DNA of 64,000 bases from Rhizobium sp. TH2 (GCF_024707525.1 NZ_CP062231.1:1302001-1366000), one strand, 5' to 3'; positions 9,364-18,000 are shown, numbered from the stretch's first letter. Notes: a model not told the origin generated them from the letters alone. Program-made: numbers and translations.

Positions 9364-9840
9364 TTACATTTTTTCGCCAGGCAGTTGACTGGCTTGTCTC
9401 ACCCAGTCCGTGAACTGCTCTTCGTCGAACGGATCGTCCTCGTGAATGTCGAGATAACGCACATCCTTCTGCTTGGAGGCGCCGGGCGGCAGGGGATCGA
9501 GCGATGCGCCCCGCATGAAGGCGACCTTGACGTATTTTGTGATGCAGTGGAAACCGAGGAAATAGTGATCCGGTTCGACGCCGTAGAAGGGCGTGTTCCA
9601 CTTCACCGCCTTCTGCACATCAGGGATGGTGCGTGTGATGACATCGTCGATCCGGCGTCCGACATCGCTTTTCCAGCCCGGCATCGCCGCGATAAAGGCC
9701 TGCACCGGCGCGTCACCATAGCCCTTGGCGATCTGCGGATTACCGCCCGAGAGCAGCACGACCCCGTCCGGCCCCGGCTGCAGCGGCTTGCGGGACTTGG
9801 CGGCCGCCTTCTTTCCTGTCTTGGCTGATGTGTCCTTCAT
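9364..9840 (-). CDS. DUF1801 family protein
   Basis: 158 residues. A lysine/alanine-rich N-terminus (KTGKKAAAKSRK) precedes a DUF1801 domain with MPGWKSDVGRRIDDVI and KWNTPFYGVE. DUF1801 proteins are small cytoplasmic proteins of unknown biochemical role often linked to ArsR/SRPBCC operons. It overlaps the regulator gene by four bases (ATGA), so the two are co-transcribed and probably translationally coupled. Confidence 0.85.
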   Translation of the reverse strand: MKDTSAKTGKKAAAKSRKPLQPGPDGVVLLSGGNPQIAKGYGDAPVQAFIAAMPGWKSDVGRRIDDVITRTIPDVQKAVKWNTPFYGVEPDHYFLGFHCITKYVKVAFMRGASLDPLPPGASKQKDVRYLDIHEDDPFDEEQFTDWVRQASQLPGEKM

Positions 9841-10160
9841 TGGTCCATCCTTTTCAGCAAATCCTCGAGGTCGTCGAACCGGCGCTGCCAGAACCCGGTC
9901 ATCTGGCTCGTCCAGGCGGTCAACGGGGCAAGCGCACCAAGTTCGGCGCTATAATGCGTCTGCCGCCCCTCATGCCGGTCGCGTACCAGTCCCGCCTGCT
10001 TGAGCACCCCGAGATGCTTCGAAACCGCCGGCTGCGAGATCCCCGCCTGCGCCGTCAGCGCTCCGACTGTCTGCTCACCCTCACGGCACAACCGCTCGAA
10101 GATCGCCCGGCGCGTCGGATCGCCAAGGGTTCGGAAGAGGATGTCGTGGTCGTTCTGCAT
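9837..10160 (-). CDS. ArsR-family winged-helix transcriptional regulator
   Basis: 107 residues. LFRTLGDPTRRAIFERL at the N-terminus and the helix-turn-helix ISQPAVSKHLGVLKQAGLV (about 45-63) are diagnostic of ArsR-type repressors. There is no metal-binding CxC motif in the recognition helix, so it fits the SdpR-like, non-metal subgroup that controls SRPBCC/DUF1801 genes. First gene of the operon 10160-8532. A TAACTCGCTGG..TTAACTCATAACCGACGAGC stretch at 10171-10210 upstream has repeats that could hold its own operator. Confidence 0.9.
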   Translation of the reverse strand: MQNDHDILFRTLGDPTRRAIFERLCREGEQTVGALTAQAGISQPAVSKHLGVLKQAGLVRDRHEGRQTHYSAELGALAPLTAWTSQMTGFWQRRFDDLEDLLKRMDQ

Positions 10161-10218
10161 GTCGGATCAATAACTCGCTGGCTATGGATTAACTCATAAC
10201 CGACGAGCTATGAGTTCG

Positions 10219-10353
10219 TCAAGAAGAGATTTGGAGAGACATTGCGATCTCCGCTACTTCCGCAACAAAACAATCGCCAAACCCCGGCGAATAGGGCATA
10301 TCGCCGTCGATCCATCCCAGCGCGAGCGGCGCAGTTCCCGGTATCCCATCCAT
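10219..10353 (-). pseudogene. 5' remnant of mnmD
   Basis: Reading left from 10353 the frame gives MDGIPGTAPLALGWIDGD and then MPYSPGFGDCF before losing similarity; it stops after 44 codons. The WIDGDMP(Y/F)SP(G/A)FGD block is the mnmD N-terminus found intact at 8527. It lies head to head with the intact oxidoreductase and shares its CCATGG start overlap. This is the mirror partner of the remnant at 8526, showing that the mnmD/oxidoreductase junction exists twice. Confidence 0.75.
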
Positions 10354-11677
10354 GGCATCAGCCGACAATTCCCTTTCCGGTTCCGGCCAGCTCTCCACCG
10401 ACATGCTCGTCATCGGCGGCGGCATCATGGGCCTGTGGGGCGCGGTGAAAGCAGCCGATGCGGGCTTTTCAGTGATCCTGATCGATGCGGGCGAGGTGGG
10501 TCGCGGCGCCTCGGGTGGCCTGCTCGGCGCGCTGTTCCCATGGATGCCCGACCGCTGGGATCAGAAGAAACAGTACCAGTTCGATGCGCTGGTCTCGCTG
10601 CCCGACGAGATCGCACGGCTGGAGCACGACACCGGCCTCAACGCCAACTTCCGCCGCGCCGGCCGCATCGTCCCGCTCCCCAAACCGCATCTGCGCGAGA
10701 TCGCGCTCCGCCACCAGCGCGACGCGGAAACCAACTGGCACCAGGGCGGATACCGCTTCCACTGGCATGTCCGCGATGGCGAACCGGAGCCTGCCTATAT
10801 CGACCCCACGGCCTGCGCCGCCGGCTATATCCACGACACCCTCGCCGCCCGCGTCGAGCCGCGCGCGTTGATGGCCGTGTTGAAGACTTGGCTCCTGCGC
10901 CAGCCGAATGTGCGGATTTTTGAGCATGCCAGTCTGGAGCGGCTGGATGCGGGACGGGGCAGGGCTGAGATTGTGGCTCACCCCCCTCTGCCCTGCCGGG
11001 CATCTCCCCCTCAAGGGGGGAGATCGGATGTGGCACCGGCGGCGCAACACACGCCCCCAATCTCCCCCCTTGAGGCGGAGATGTCACGAAGTGACAGATG
11101 GGGGTATTCTTCTGAACCCTCAATCACCACCATCACCTTCTCCCACGCCCTCATAGCCGCCGGCGCCGCAAGCTTCCCCATCCTGCAATCCCTCATGCCC
11201 CCACTGCCGAAACCCCTCGGCCAAGGCGTCAAAGGCCAGGCGGCCCTGCTGAAAGCCGATCTCGATCCCACGCTTCCCGTCGTCTTCCTCGATGGCGTCT
11301 ATGTTGTGCCGCATGAAGGCGGCTTCGCGGCCATCGGCTCCACCAGCGAAAACCAGTACGACGATCCGCTGTCCACCGACCGCCAGCTCGACACCCTCAT
11401 CGAGAACGCCCGTGCCCTGATCCCAGCGCTCCGCGACGCCGAGGTTGTCGAACGCTGGGCCGGCATCCGCCCCAAGGCGATCGGCCGCGACCCGCTAGTC
11501 GGCCCGGTGCCCGGCCATGCAAACATCATCGCGCTCACCGGCGGGTTCAAGATTTCCTTCGGCATGGCCCATAGGCTGGCCGATTCCGCACTCGACCATC
11601 TGCTTGGCCGCAGCACGGCGCCGTTGCCGGAAAATTTCACCCTTTCGGGGCAGATTTCGCGGGAAATCCCCGGCTAG
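10352..11677 (+). CDS. FAD-dependent oxidoreductase (DAO family), with inserted repeat
   Basis: 441 residues. Residues 19-45 form the FAD dinucleotide fold (VIGGGIMGLWGAVKAADAGF then LIDAGEVGRGASGG). The C-terminal RWAGIRPKAIGRDPLVGP and ALTGGFKISFGMAHRLAD blocks are typical of D-amino-acid/glycine oxidase-like enzymes. Its divergent pairing with an mnmD remnant suggests a link to the oxidoreductase half of MnmC, but it could be another amine oxidase. Odd: residues about 210-252 are encoded by a palindromic repeat (10979-11106) that keeps the frame open and adds a proline/glycine-rich stretch between two ordinary segments. Activity may be changed or lost. Confidence 0.82.
   Translation: MASADNSLSGSGQLSTDMLVIGGGIMGLWGAVKAADAGFSVILIDAGEVGRGASGGLLGALFPWMPDRWDQKKQYQFDALVSLPDEIARLEHDTGLNANFRRAGRIVPLPKPHLREIALRHQRDAETNWHQGGYRFHWHVRDGEPEPAYIDPTACAAGYIHDTLAARVEPRALMAVLKTWLLRQPNVRIFEHASLERLDAGRGRAEIVAHPPLPCRASPPQGGRSDVAPAAQHTPPISPLEAEMSRSDRWGYSSEPSITTITFSHALIAAGAASFPILQSLMPPLPKPLGQGVKGQAALLKADLDPTLPVVFLDGVYVVPHEGGFAAIGSTSENQYDDPLSTDRQLDTLIENARALIPALRDAEVVERWAGIRPKAIGRDPLVGPVPGHANIIALTGGFKISFGMAHRLADSALDHLLGRSTAPLPENFTLSGQISREIPG
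10979..11106. repeat. palindromic repeat element inside a coding region
   Basis: Two arms of about 49 bases (10979-11027 and 11057-11106) are inverted copies of each other. Each has an outer (A)CCCCC(C/A)TCTG, a small inner hairpin (CCTGCCGGG or its CACTTCGTG counterpart) and an inner CTC(C/A)AGGGGGGAGAT core. This resembles the intergenic palindromes common in Mesorhizobium and relatives. It is read in frame through the oxidoreductase gene without a stop. Confidence 0.85.
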
Positions 11678-11794
11678 ATATCTTCGCGCCGCATGACGCA
11701 TGGCCTGCCGCCACAAAAACGTGCGATTGTGAATTGAAATTCCCTTCCGGCAATCTAAACATGTTTGCTGGCGTGAAGGCATCCCGGGAGGCGC

Positions 11795-12517
11795 ATGACC
11801 GTAGAGCAGGACATGTTTGATTTCATCGACCGATGCCCGGACTATCGTTCGACGCGGCCGATGCTTGCCGATCTCACGCAGAATGTCCGCAAGCTGGGCT
11901 TCGAGCATTTCATCTTCAGTGGCATTCCGCTGCCCGGAGATGCGCTCGAGCCGCTGGTGGAACTCAATGGATGGCCGCAGGGCTGGTTCGAGCGCTATGT
12001 GGGCGGCAACTATGCCGACATCGATGGCGTCTGCCGCTACAGCCGCGAAACGGTGCGCCCCTTCTTCTGGAGCGAGGTGCCGGAACCCTATTTCACGACC
12101 GCCCAGGCAAGCCGGGTCGTCAATGAAGCGACGGATTTCGGGCTCCGCAGCGGCTATATCGTGCCCGCCTATTCGCGTCGGCACTGGCATGCCCTGATGT
12201 CCTTCGCATCGCCCGAGAGAACACTGGTGCTCAGCAAGCGCGAACGGATCGCCGTCAACCTCATGTCGATGGTGACGATCAGCAGCGTCGAGGCACTGAG
12301 GAGCGAGGAGGATCGCGACCGCCTGCTCAGTCCGCGCGAACGTGAGGTCCTGCTCTGGGCCGCCATGGGCAAGACCGCCGACGAGATCGGCGACATCCTC
12401 GTGATCTCCACCGCGACAGTGCGCAAACATCTGCAGAATGTGCGCGAAGCCTATGGCGTTTCGAGCACGCTGGCTGCCGTGGCGCTCGCCCTGCAGCGCC
12501 GCCACATCATGCTCTAA
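11795..12517 (+). CDS. LuxR-family transcriptional regulator with autoinducer-binding domain
   Basis: 240 residues; start after GGGAGG. Residues 15-165 match the autoinducer-binding domain: W and Y in GWFERYVGGNY, the D of YADIDGV, and RPFFW. Residues 178-235 are a LuxR helix-turn-helix (LLSPREREVLLWAAMGKTAD, ISTATVRKHLQNV). The canonical DPV of acyl-homoserine-lactone receptors reads DGV here, so ligand range may differ. No luxI-type synthase is in the window, making this a LuxR solo on present evidence. It ends 154 bases before an RTX gene on the same strand, which it might regulate. Confidence 0.88.
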   Translation: MTVEQDMFDFIDRCPDYRSTRPMLADLTQNVRKLGFEHFIFSGIPLPGDALEPLVELNGWPQGWFERYVGGNYADIDGVCRYSRETVRPFFWSEVPEPYFTTAQASRVVNEATDFGLRSGYIVPAYSRRHWHALMSFASPERTLVLSKRERIAVNLMSMVTISSVEALRSEEDRDRLLSPREREVLLWAAMGKTADEIGDILVISTATVRKHLQNVREAYGVSSTLAAVALALQRRHIML

Positions 12518-12671
12518 GTGTCGGCTGTTCCGCGACAAAATCTGCATTAGCCGGTCAAAATACGCAAATCTGATAACTGATCCCCGCGCCAAATCATGAC
12601 AATCACCTGACAGGGCAAGCAACCTTGCGGCACATGCCGCCCGCCTGTGATCATCAAGTTGGGAAAAGCTC

Positions 12672-14024
12672 ATGTCAGATATCTACGGTACCAGCGGCAA
12701 CGACACGCGCCAGGGAAGCATCGGCAGCGACAACATCTTCGGTTATGAGCAGGGCGCGGACCCGAACCTCGAAACCGGCAATGATGTGCTGTCCGGCGGC
12801 GATGGCCGCGACAACATCTATGGCGGAGGCGGCAACGATACGCTCAACGGCGGCGATCTCAACGACACGCTTTTCGGCCAGAACGGCGACGATCATCTCT
12901 ATGGCGACCGCGGCGACGACTATCTCGATGGCGGCGAAGGCAACGACACATTCTGGATCGGCGGCAACAGCACCGGCATCGATACGTTCCTGGGTGGATC
13001 GGGCACCGATACGGTGCGGCTTTTCAGCGACCTCACCCGCAGCGAAATCGTCCTGGACGTCGCGGCCGGCGTGGAAGTCTTGGATCTCGGCAATTTCGCC
13101 CTTCTCGGCAGCGCCGGCAGCGATCTCTACGATTTCAGCGGCGTGACCTCCATCATCAACCGATCCGGCGCGATCGAACTCGGCAACGGTAACGACATTT
13201 TCACCGGTCATGCAGGTGTGGATGTCGTCGATGGCGGCAATTCCAACGACACGCTCCAGGGCGGCGGCGGCAATGACCAGCTTTACGGCGGCACCGGCCG
13301 CGACCTGCTCGATGGCGGCGAAGGCGACGACATCTTCTGGATCGGCGATATCGACATGGATACCTTCGTCGGCGGCGCCGGCACGGATGCGGTGCGGCTG
13401 ATGAACGACACCAGCCGGCAGTTCCTCACGATCGATATCACGGCCGGCGTCGAACAGTTCGATGCGAACGGCTTCAAGCTGTCCGGCTCGATAGGCGACG
13501 ACATCTTCGACCTGAGCGGCATCCAGCAACTGACGATGTCCAAGGTAGGCATAAGGCTGCTCGATGGCGAGGACAGCTACATTGGTCATGCGGGCACGGA
13601 TTCGGTCGATGGCGGCGCCAGCGACGATGTCATCGCTACCGGCGGCGGCAATGACAGGCTCGGCGGTGGAACGGGCGCCGACCAGCTCACCGGCGGCGAG
13701 GGGCGTGACAGCTTCGTCTTCTCTGCCCTGCCGCAAAATCGCCTGGACATCGATCTGATCATCGACTTCAGCGCGGCCGACGACCGGATCCTGTTCGACA
13801 ACCGCGCCTTCAAGGCCATCGGCCGCGACGGCAAGCTCGCCAGTGACGCCTTCGCCGCCAATGCCAGCGGCAAGGCGCAGGACCGCGAGGACCGCATCAT
13901 TTACGACACCGATACCGGCCGGCTCTTCTATGACGCAAACGGCAGCGGCAAGGGCAAATCCATGCTGATTGCCGACCTGGAAGCGGGACTGACCCTGAAC
14001 GCGAACGACTTCCTGGTGATCTGA
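12672..14024 (+). CDS. RTX protein with internal duplication (RTX-F)
   Basis: 450 residues. Unlike its neighbours it has no beta-helix; RTX nonapeptides begin near residue 6 and run to about 95 (GGDGRDNIYGGGGNDTLNGG and onward). Two repeats of roughly 110-130 residues follow, each with GTD(T/A)VRL, an AGVE..D..(F/G) block, and GHAG.D.VDGG. More RTX turns lie at 315-345, and the C-terminus carries DRIIYDTDTGRLFYDANG ending NDFLVI, shared with the gene at 31936. It fits a type I secreted protein of M10 C-domain type without a recognised enzyme domain. Start after GGGAAAAGCTC. Confidence 0.88.
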   Translation: MSDIYGTSGNDTRQGSIGSDNIFGYEQGADPNLETGNDVLSGGDGRDNIYGGGGNDTLNGGDLNDTLFGQNGDDHLYGDRGDDYLDGGEGNDTFWIGGNSTGIDTFLGGSGTDTVRLFSDLTRSEIVLDVAAGVEVLDLGNFALLGSAGSDLYDFSGVTSIINRSGAIELGNGNDIFTGHAGVDVVDGGNSNDTLQGGGGNDQLYGGTGRDLLDGGEGDDIFWIGDIDMDTFVGGAGTDAVRLMNDTSRQFLTIDITAGVEQFDANGFKLSGSIGDDIFDLSGIQQLTMSKVGIRLLDGEDSYIGHAGTDSVDGGASDDVIATGGGNDRLGGGTGADQLTGGEGRDSFVFSALPQNRLDIDLIIDFSAADDRILFDNRAFKAIGRDGKLASDAFAANASGKAQDREDRIIYDTDTGRLFYDANGSGKGKSMLIADLEAGLTLNANDFLVI

Positions 14025-14140
14025 AGCGCACCCGCGCAGTCCCGGCATGCCTGACGCCTGGGATGGCGCGGACGCATTCTGCCCTCGACAAACCGCTCGC
14101 GCTTTTCTAGCCTTTGCCCGAACGGACAAAGGTGACAAGC

Positions 14141-15058
14141 ATGCTCGATATCAAGACTCCCCGCGATCTCGTTGGCTACGGCCGCAATATCCCCGATCCG
14201 AAATGGCCCGGCGGCGCCAAGATCGCGGTGCAGTTCGTGCTGAACTACGAGGAGGGCGGTGAAAGCTGTGTTCTCGACGGCGACCCGGCGTCCGAGAACC
14301 TGTTGTCGGAGATCGTTGGCGGACCCGCCTGGCCCGGCCAGCGCAATCTCAACATGGAGAGCATCTACGAATACGGTTCCCGCGCGGGCTTCTGGCGGCT
14401 CCACCGCATGTTCACCACGCTCGACGTGCCGGTCACCGTCTATGGCGTCACGGTTGCCATGGCGCGCAATCCGGAGGCGGTGGCCGCCATGAACGAGGCC
14501 GGCTGGGAAATCGCCAGCCACGGCTACCGCTGGCATGAATACAAGGATTACGCTGAAGACCTCGAGCGCCAGCATATACTGGAAGCCGTGCGCCTGCACA
14601 CCGAAGTGGCCGGCACCCGCCCGCTCGGCATGTATCAGGGCAAGCCCTCGATCAACACGCTCAGGCTGGTCATGGAGGAGGGCGGCTTCCTCTATTCCTC
14701 AGACAACTATTCTGACGACCTGCCGTTCTGGGTGCCCGGCGCCGATGGCAAGCCGTTCCTGATCATCCCCTATACGCTCGATACCAACGACATGCGCTTC
14801 GCCACGCCCCAGGGCTTCAATTCCGGCGACCAGTTCTACACCTATCTCAAGGATGCCTTCGACGCGCTCTACGAAGAGGGTAGGGAGGGGTCGCCCAAGA
14901 TGATGTCGGTCGGCCTCCACTGCCGCCTCGTCGGCCGCCCCGCCCGCGCCGCCGCGCTGAGGCGCTTCATCGAATATGTGCTCAAGCACGATAATGTGTG
15001 GGTGCCCAGGCGCATCGACATCGCCCGGCACTGGCATGAGCATCACAGGCCGGGTTGA
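14141..15058 (+). CDS. puuE: allantoinase PuuE (polysaccharide-deacetylase fold)
   Basis: 305 residues from the ATG at 14141, after AAAGGTG. The chain follows PuuE allantoinases: YGRNIPDPKWPGGAKIAVQF, NYEEGGE, VTVYGVTVAMARNP, EIASHGYRWHEYKDY (metal-binding HG..W), YSSDNYSDDLPFWV, and a late LHCRLVGRPARAAALRRF. Known role: metal-dependent hydrolysis of allantoin to allantoate in purine breakdown. It is the first gene of a urate-catabolism set (uraD, allA, uraH downstream on the same strand) but is separated from uraD by two RTX genes. Confidence 0.92.
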   Translation: MLDIKTPRDLVGYGRNIPDPKWPGGAKIAVQFVLNYEEGGESCVLDGDPASENLLSEIVGGPAWPGQRNLNMESIYEYGSRAGFWRLHRMFTTLDVPVTVYGVTVAMARNPEAVAAMNEAGWEIASHGYRWHEYKDYAEDLERQHILEAVRLHTEVAGTRPLGMYQGKPSINTLRLVMEEGGFLYSSDNYSDDLPFWVPGADGKPFLIIPYTLDTNDMRFATPQGFNSGDQFYTYLKDAFDALYEEGREGSPKMMSVGLHCRLVGRPARAAALRRFIEYVLKHDNVWVPRRIDIARHWHEHHRPG

Positions 15059-15198
15059 GTTCTGACAATCCGACTTCAGCTGAAAGCCGGCTCCGCCTCC
15101 TGTCTCCCGCGTAACACTCTTGATTCCTGAACCGAATAGTCCGGGAGTTTGATGCGTCGTTCCTGCATCGTAACAAAAACAACGGATGGGAACGACAA

Positions 15199-15909
15199 AT
15201 GGCGAAGATCAAGCACACTGACTTTCTCGGCGACCTCGGCTCGCTTTACTGGGATTACACGCCCGACGACATGCACACACTGATGGACGAGAGCGGCGCC
15301 AACAAGGCTGTCTATCTCGACACCGATGGCGGCGAGAAAATCATCCTCAAGGGCGAAGGCTTCGCCTATCTCGATGGCAAGCTGCTGACGGGAAGCGTCG
15401 ATACCATCATCTTCAAGGACGAAAACGGCAACACGACGTCTCGCGTGTCGGGCGCCGATTTCAAGGCCAAGCAGCTCGACAATCTCCTGTCCGAGGGCAG
15501 CAACCTGTCGCAGTTCCTCGAAAAGGTCTATGGCGGCAAGGACCGGTTCACCGGCAGCTCCAACGACGACTTCGTCTGGGCCGGCAAGGGCAACGACCGT
15601 TTGAACGGGCTGGCCGGCAACGACACTATCAACGGCGAACTGGGCGACGATAAGATGACGGGCGGCGCGGGCCGGGATTATTTCTTCTTCCTGCTCGATG
15701 ACAAGGGCGGCAAGGATATCATCACCGATTTCGACGCCAAGGGCGGCGGCGACAACCAGGATTACATCGCCGCACAGTTCGACGATATGCTGTCGATAAA
15801 GCAGGTCGGCGATGACGTGGTGCTGAACTTCGGGGATGGCAATACGCTGACGCTGCTCGACACCGACAAATCCGACATCAAAGAGAACGATTTTCATATG
15901 CCGCTCTGA
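15199..15909 (+). CDS. short RTX calcium-binding protein (RTX-G)
   Basis: 236 residues, MAKIKHTDFLGDLGSLYWDY. Residues 1-105 form a non-repetitive N-domain (VYLDTDGGEKIILKGEGFAY, GSVDTIIFKDENG) shared only with the next gene; RTX turns lie at 112-155 (GSSNDDFVWAGKGNDRLNGL); then GGKDIITDFDAKGGGDNQDY and the end ENDFHMPL. No Sec signal. With RTX-H it makes a tandem pair inserted between puuE and uraD. The N-domain resembles heme-acquisition-like or M10 C-domain leaders in layout only; no function is assigned. Confidence 0.87.
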   Translation: MAKIKHTDFLGDLGSLYWDYTPDDMHTLMDESGANKAVYLDTDGGEKIILKGEGFAYLDGKLLTGSVDTIIFKDENGNTTSRVSGADFKAKQLDNLLSEGSNLSQFLEKVYGGKDRFTGSSNDDFVWAGKGNDRLNGLAGNDTINGELGDDKMTGGAGRDYFFFLLDDKGGKDIITDFDAKGGGDNQDYIAAQFDDMLSIKQVGDDVVLNFGDGNTLTLLDTDKSDIKENDFHMPL

Positions 15910-16348
15910 CATTTGGCGTCAGCAGCCAGACGATCAGATCAACCGTCTGTTCGATTTCTGAGCAGCGAACGCAGCCGCATATCCACGCCGGCCGCCTGAA
16001 ACAAAAGCGGCGGCCCCATGTCAGGGCCGCCGAATTCGTGCTGATTTTCTGGTCCAGGCAGCATTCCCTGCCGTGCCTGTTCAGTATTGAGGCGGCGCCT
16101 CCCGCATTCGCGCGGGCGGCGGAAGCCCCGGGAAACGGACCGGGCTCCTGCCTATGCCGCTAAGATTGCAGTAATTCCTCTTAACAAATGGTAACCATGC
16201 CGCCCCGAATTTTGGGGGTCGATATGCCACTGTGAGAGGGACGCGCATTAACCGTGATCGTATTTGACATATTCATCCCGATGCCGACAATGTTGCCGCC
16301 GCGCAATTTCAGCCGGCAGTCGATATCGCACGGGAAACGGGATCGTCC
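15910..16348. other. intergenic region between RTX-G and RTX-H
   Basis: 439 bases without a gene. It contains a strong hairpin (16009-16031) just after a CCTGAAACAAAA sequence, then a GC-rich stretch and an AT-richer segment with CTTAACAAATGGTAACCATG at 16181-16200 and a CCCCGAATTTTGGGG palindrome at 16203-16217, which may belong to the promoter of the next gene. Confidence 0.6.
16009..16031 (+). terminator. hairpin, possible terminator of RTX-G
   Basis: An 8-base GC-only stem (GGCGGCCC at 16009-16016, GGGCCGCC at 16024-16031) with a seven-base loop. No clear T-run follows (only GATTTTC about 12 bases later), so termination strength is uncertain. Confidence 0.5.
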
Positions 16349-17044
16349 ATGGTGAAGCTCACCTATACCTCGGAATATGCGCGGCTCAATCCGCTCTATA
16401 CGTTCTTCAGCGGCGACACGGCGATCGTCGTGGAATGGAAGAGCCAGGCACTGCTGTTCGACAGCACCGGCGGTGAATATCTCGCCTTTCTCGGCGAGGG
16501 CATCGAATACGATGCCGGCGCCATGACCGGCGGCACGATCCACGAACTGGTTTTCAGGAACCCCGATGGCGAGAAGGAAGCGCGGATCACCGGCCTCGAT
16601 GCCGATGCGGCCGCGCTTTCCACCGCTTGGAACGATGGCGGCATCCGCGCCGTCGTCGAGACCCTTCTGGCGGGCAAGGATACGATCAAGGGCGCCAACC
16701 AGGGCGAATGGATCGACGGCTATGATGGCAACGACCGCATCGATGGCCGCGGTGGCCATGACTGGATCCTGGGTAGCGAGGGACGCGACCGGCTCACGGG
16801 CGGCAAGGGCTCCGACTACTTCATCTTCTTCCCCGGCGATGGCAAGGACACAATCGTCGATTTCGATGCCGACGGCGGAGAGGGTCATCAGGACTTCATC
16901 AATGTCGCGACTGTCCCCGAAGTCGATATCGTCAAGGATGGCAGGGACACGCTGGTGATCTATGGCGAGGGCGACATCATCCGGCTTCTGGACGTACGGA
17001 AATCCCACGTGACGTTCGATGATGACTTCATAGCGATCAACTGA
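16349..17044 (+). CDS. short RTX calcium-binding protein (RTX-H)
   Basis: 231 residues, MVKLTYTSEYARLNPLYTFF. Same plan as RTX-G: an N-domain with LLFDSTGGEYLAFLGEGIEY and GTIHELVFRNPDGEKEARIT, RTX turns at about 108-150 (GYDGNDRIDGRGGHDWILGS), GKDTIVDFDADGGEGHQDF and the end FDDDFIAIN. The shared order of blocks indicates a tandem duplicate that has diverged. It ends 98 bases before uraD. Confidence 0.87.
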   Translation: MVKLTYTSEYARLNPLYTFFSGDTAIVVEWKSQALLFDSTGGEYLAFLGEGIEYDAGAMTGGTIHELVFRNPDGEKEARITGLDADAAALSTAWNDGGIRAVVETLLAGKDTIKGANQGEWIDGYDGNDRIDGRGGHDWILGSEGRDRLTGGKGSDYFIFFPGDGKDTIVDFDADGGEGHQDFINVATVPEVDIVKDGRDTLVIYGEGDIIRLLDVRKSHVTFDDDFIAIN

Positions 17045-17142
17045 GTCTCGCTCGTGCGGGCGCGTCCTATGCGCCTCGACTTTACCCCATTGCCGCGCTA
17101 GACCGTGACGTAACAAGAACACGAACCAGACCGGGTGGAGCC

Positions 17143-17640
17143 ATGGACAGGGCGGATTTCGTAGCGCGTTTCGGCGGCGTTTTCGAGCACTCCGCCTGGA
17201 TCGCCGAACGGGCGTTCGACAGGGCTGCACCTCCCTCGCGACTGGACGTCGACTGGCTGCACGCGGTGCTTTCCCAGGAATTCCGTGCCGCCACGGACGA
17301 TGAGCGCCTGGCCGTATTGCGCGCCCATCCCGATCTTGCGGGCAGGCTGGCCATCGCGGGCGTCCTCACCGAGGACAGCCTGCAGGAACAGGCGGGCGCC
17401 GGGCTCGACCGGCTGACAGAGGTCGAGTTCGCCCGCTTCACCGATCTCAACACCCGCTATCACGCGCGCTTCGGCTTTCCCTTCATCATCGCGGTCAAAG
17501 GGCTTACCAAGCAGGAAATCCTGCATGTCTTCGAAAACCGTATTCATCACACGCGGCCGGAGGAACTCGCCGCCGCGTGCCACGAGGTCGAGAAGATCGC
17601 GCGGCTGAGGGTCGAAGCGATGGATTTTTCCGGGATGTGA
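17143..17640 (+). CDS. uraD: OHCU decarboxylase (UraD)
   Basis: 165 residues. FVARFGGVFEHSAWIAERAF, the LRAHPDLAGRLA motif near residue 65 (catalytic His region) and FGFPFIIAVKG near 105 are diagnostic of 2-oxo-4-hydroxy-4-carboxy-5-ureidoimidazoline decarboxylase, which makes S-allantoin from the UraH product. Complete, normal length. Expected to work with puuE, allA and uraH of the same strand; it is now isolated between RTX-H and a toxin-antitoxin pair. Confidence 0.93.
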   Translation: MDRADFVARFGGVFEHSAWIAERAFDRAAPPSRLDVDWLHAVLSQEFRAATDDERLAVLRAHPDLAGRLAIAGVLTEDSLQEQAGAGLDRLTEVEFARFTDLNTRYHARFGFPFIIAVKGLTKQEILHVFENRIHHTRPEELAAACHEVEKIARLRVEAMDFSGM

Positions 17641-17763
17641 TGGTCACCCATATCCGCGATGCCATGCGTCGCAATGGCGGCGCGATTGACCGCCGCTGTC
17701 GGGGGCAAAGGGCTCCGGGGAGGATTTTATCATGGACAGTCTGTCCGCTGGCAGAATGACGTG

Positions 17764-18000
17764 ATGGAAAACACGATCGAGATATCTGACGATTTGAGCC
17801 GCCGCATCGACATGCTTGCGTCGCGCTCGACGCTGACACGCGAGCAGATCATCGAGGACGCACTTGCCCACGGGCGTTCGCTCGCTTGGCAGGAGAAGTG
17901 GGTTGCCGGCGTTCAGCAAGGCCTGGACGAAGCCGGCCGTGGCGAATTCGCGTCCGATGAAGAGATCGCCGCCGTACTCAACAAATACGGCGAGGCATAG
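17764..18000 (+). CDS. antitoxin of a ParE/RelE-type module (ribbon-helix-helix)
   Basis: 78 residues from the ATG at 17764. TIEISDDLSRRIDMLASRS followed by TREQIIEDALAHGRSLA is a ribbon-helix-helix DNA-binding start, and the acidic C-terminus (DEAGRGEFASDEEIAAVLNK) is typical of the toxin-wrapping part of such antitoxins. It ends five bases before the toxin start; the two form one operon. A longer upstream extension exists in frame but has no ribosome site. Confidence 0.85.
   Translation: MENTIEISDDLSRRIDMLASRSTLTREQIIEDALAHGRSLAWQEKWVAGVQQGLDEAGRGEFASDEEIAAVLNKYGEA

Noticed and set aside
10979..11106. Splitting the oxidoreductase into two genes or calling it a pseudogene
   Set aside because: The frame stays open through the repeat and both flanks match one enzyme in register; functional loss cannot be shown from sequence alone.
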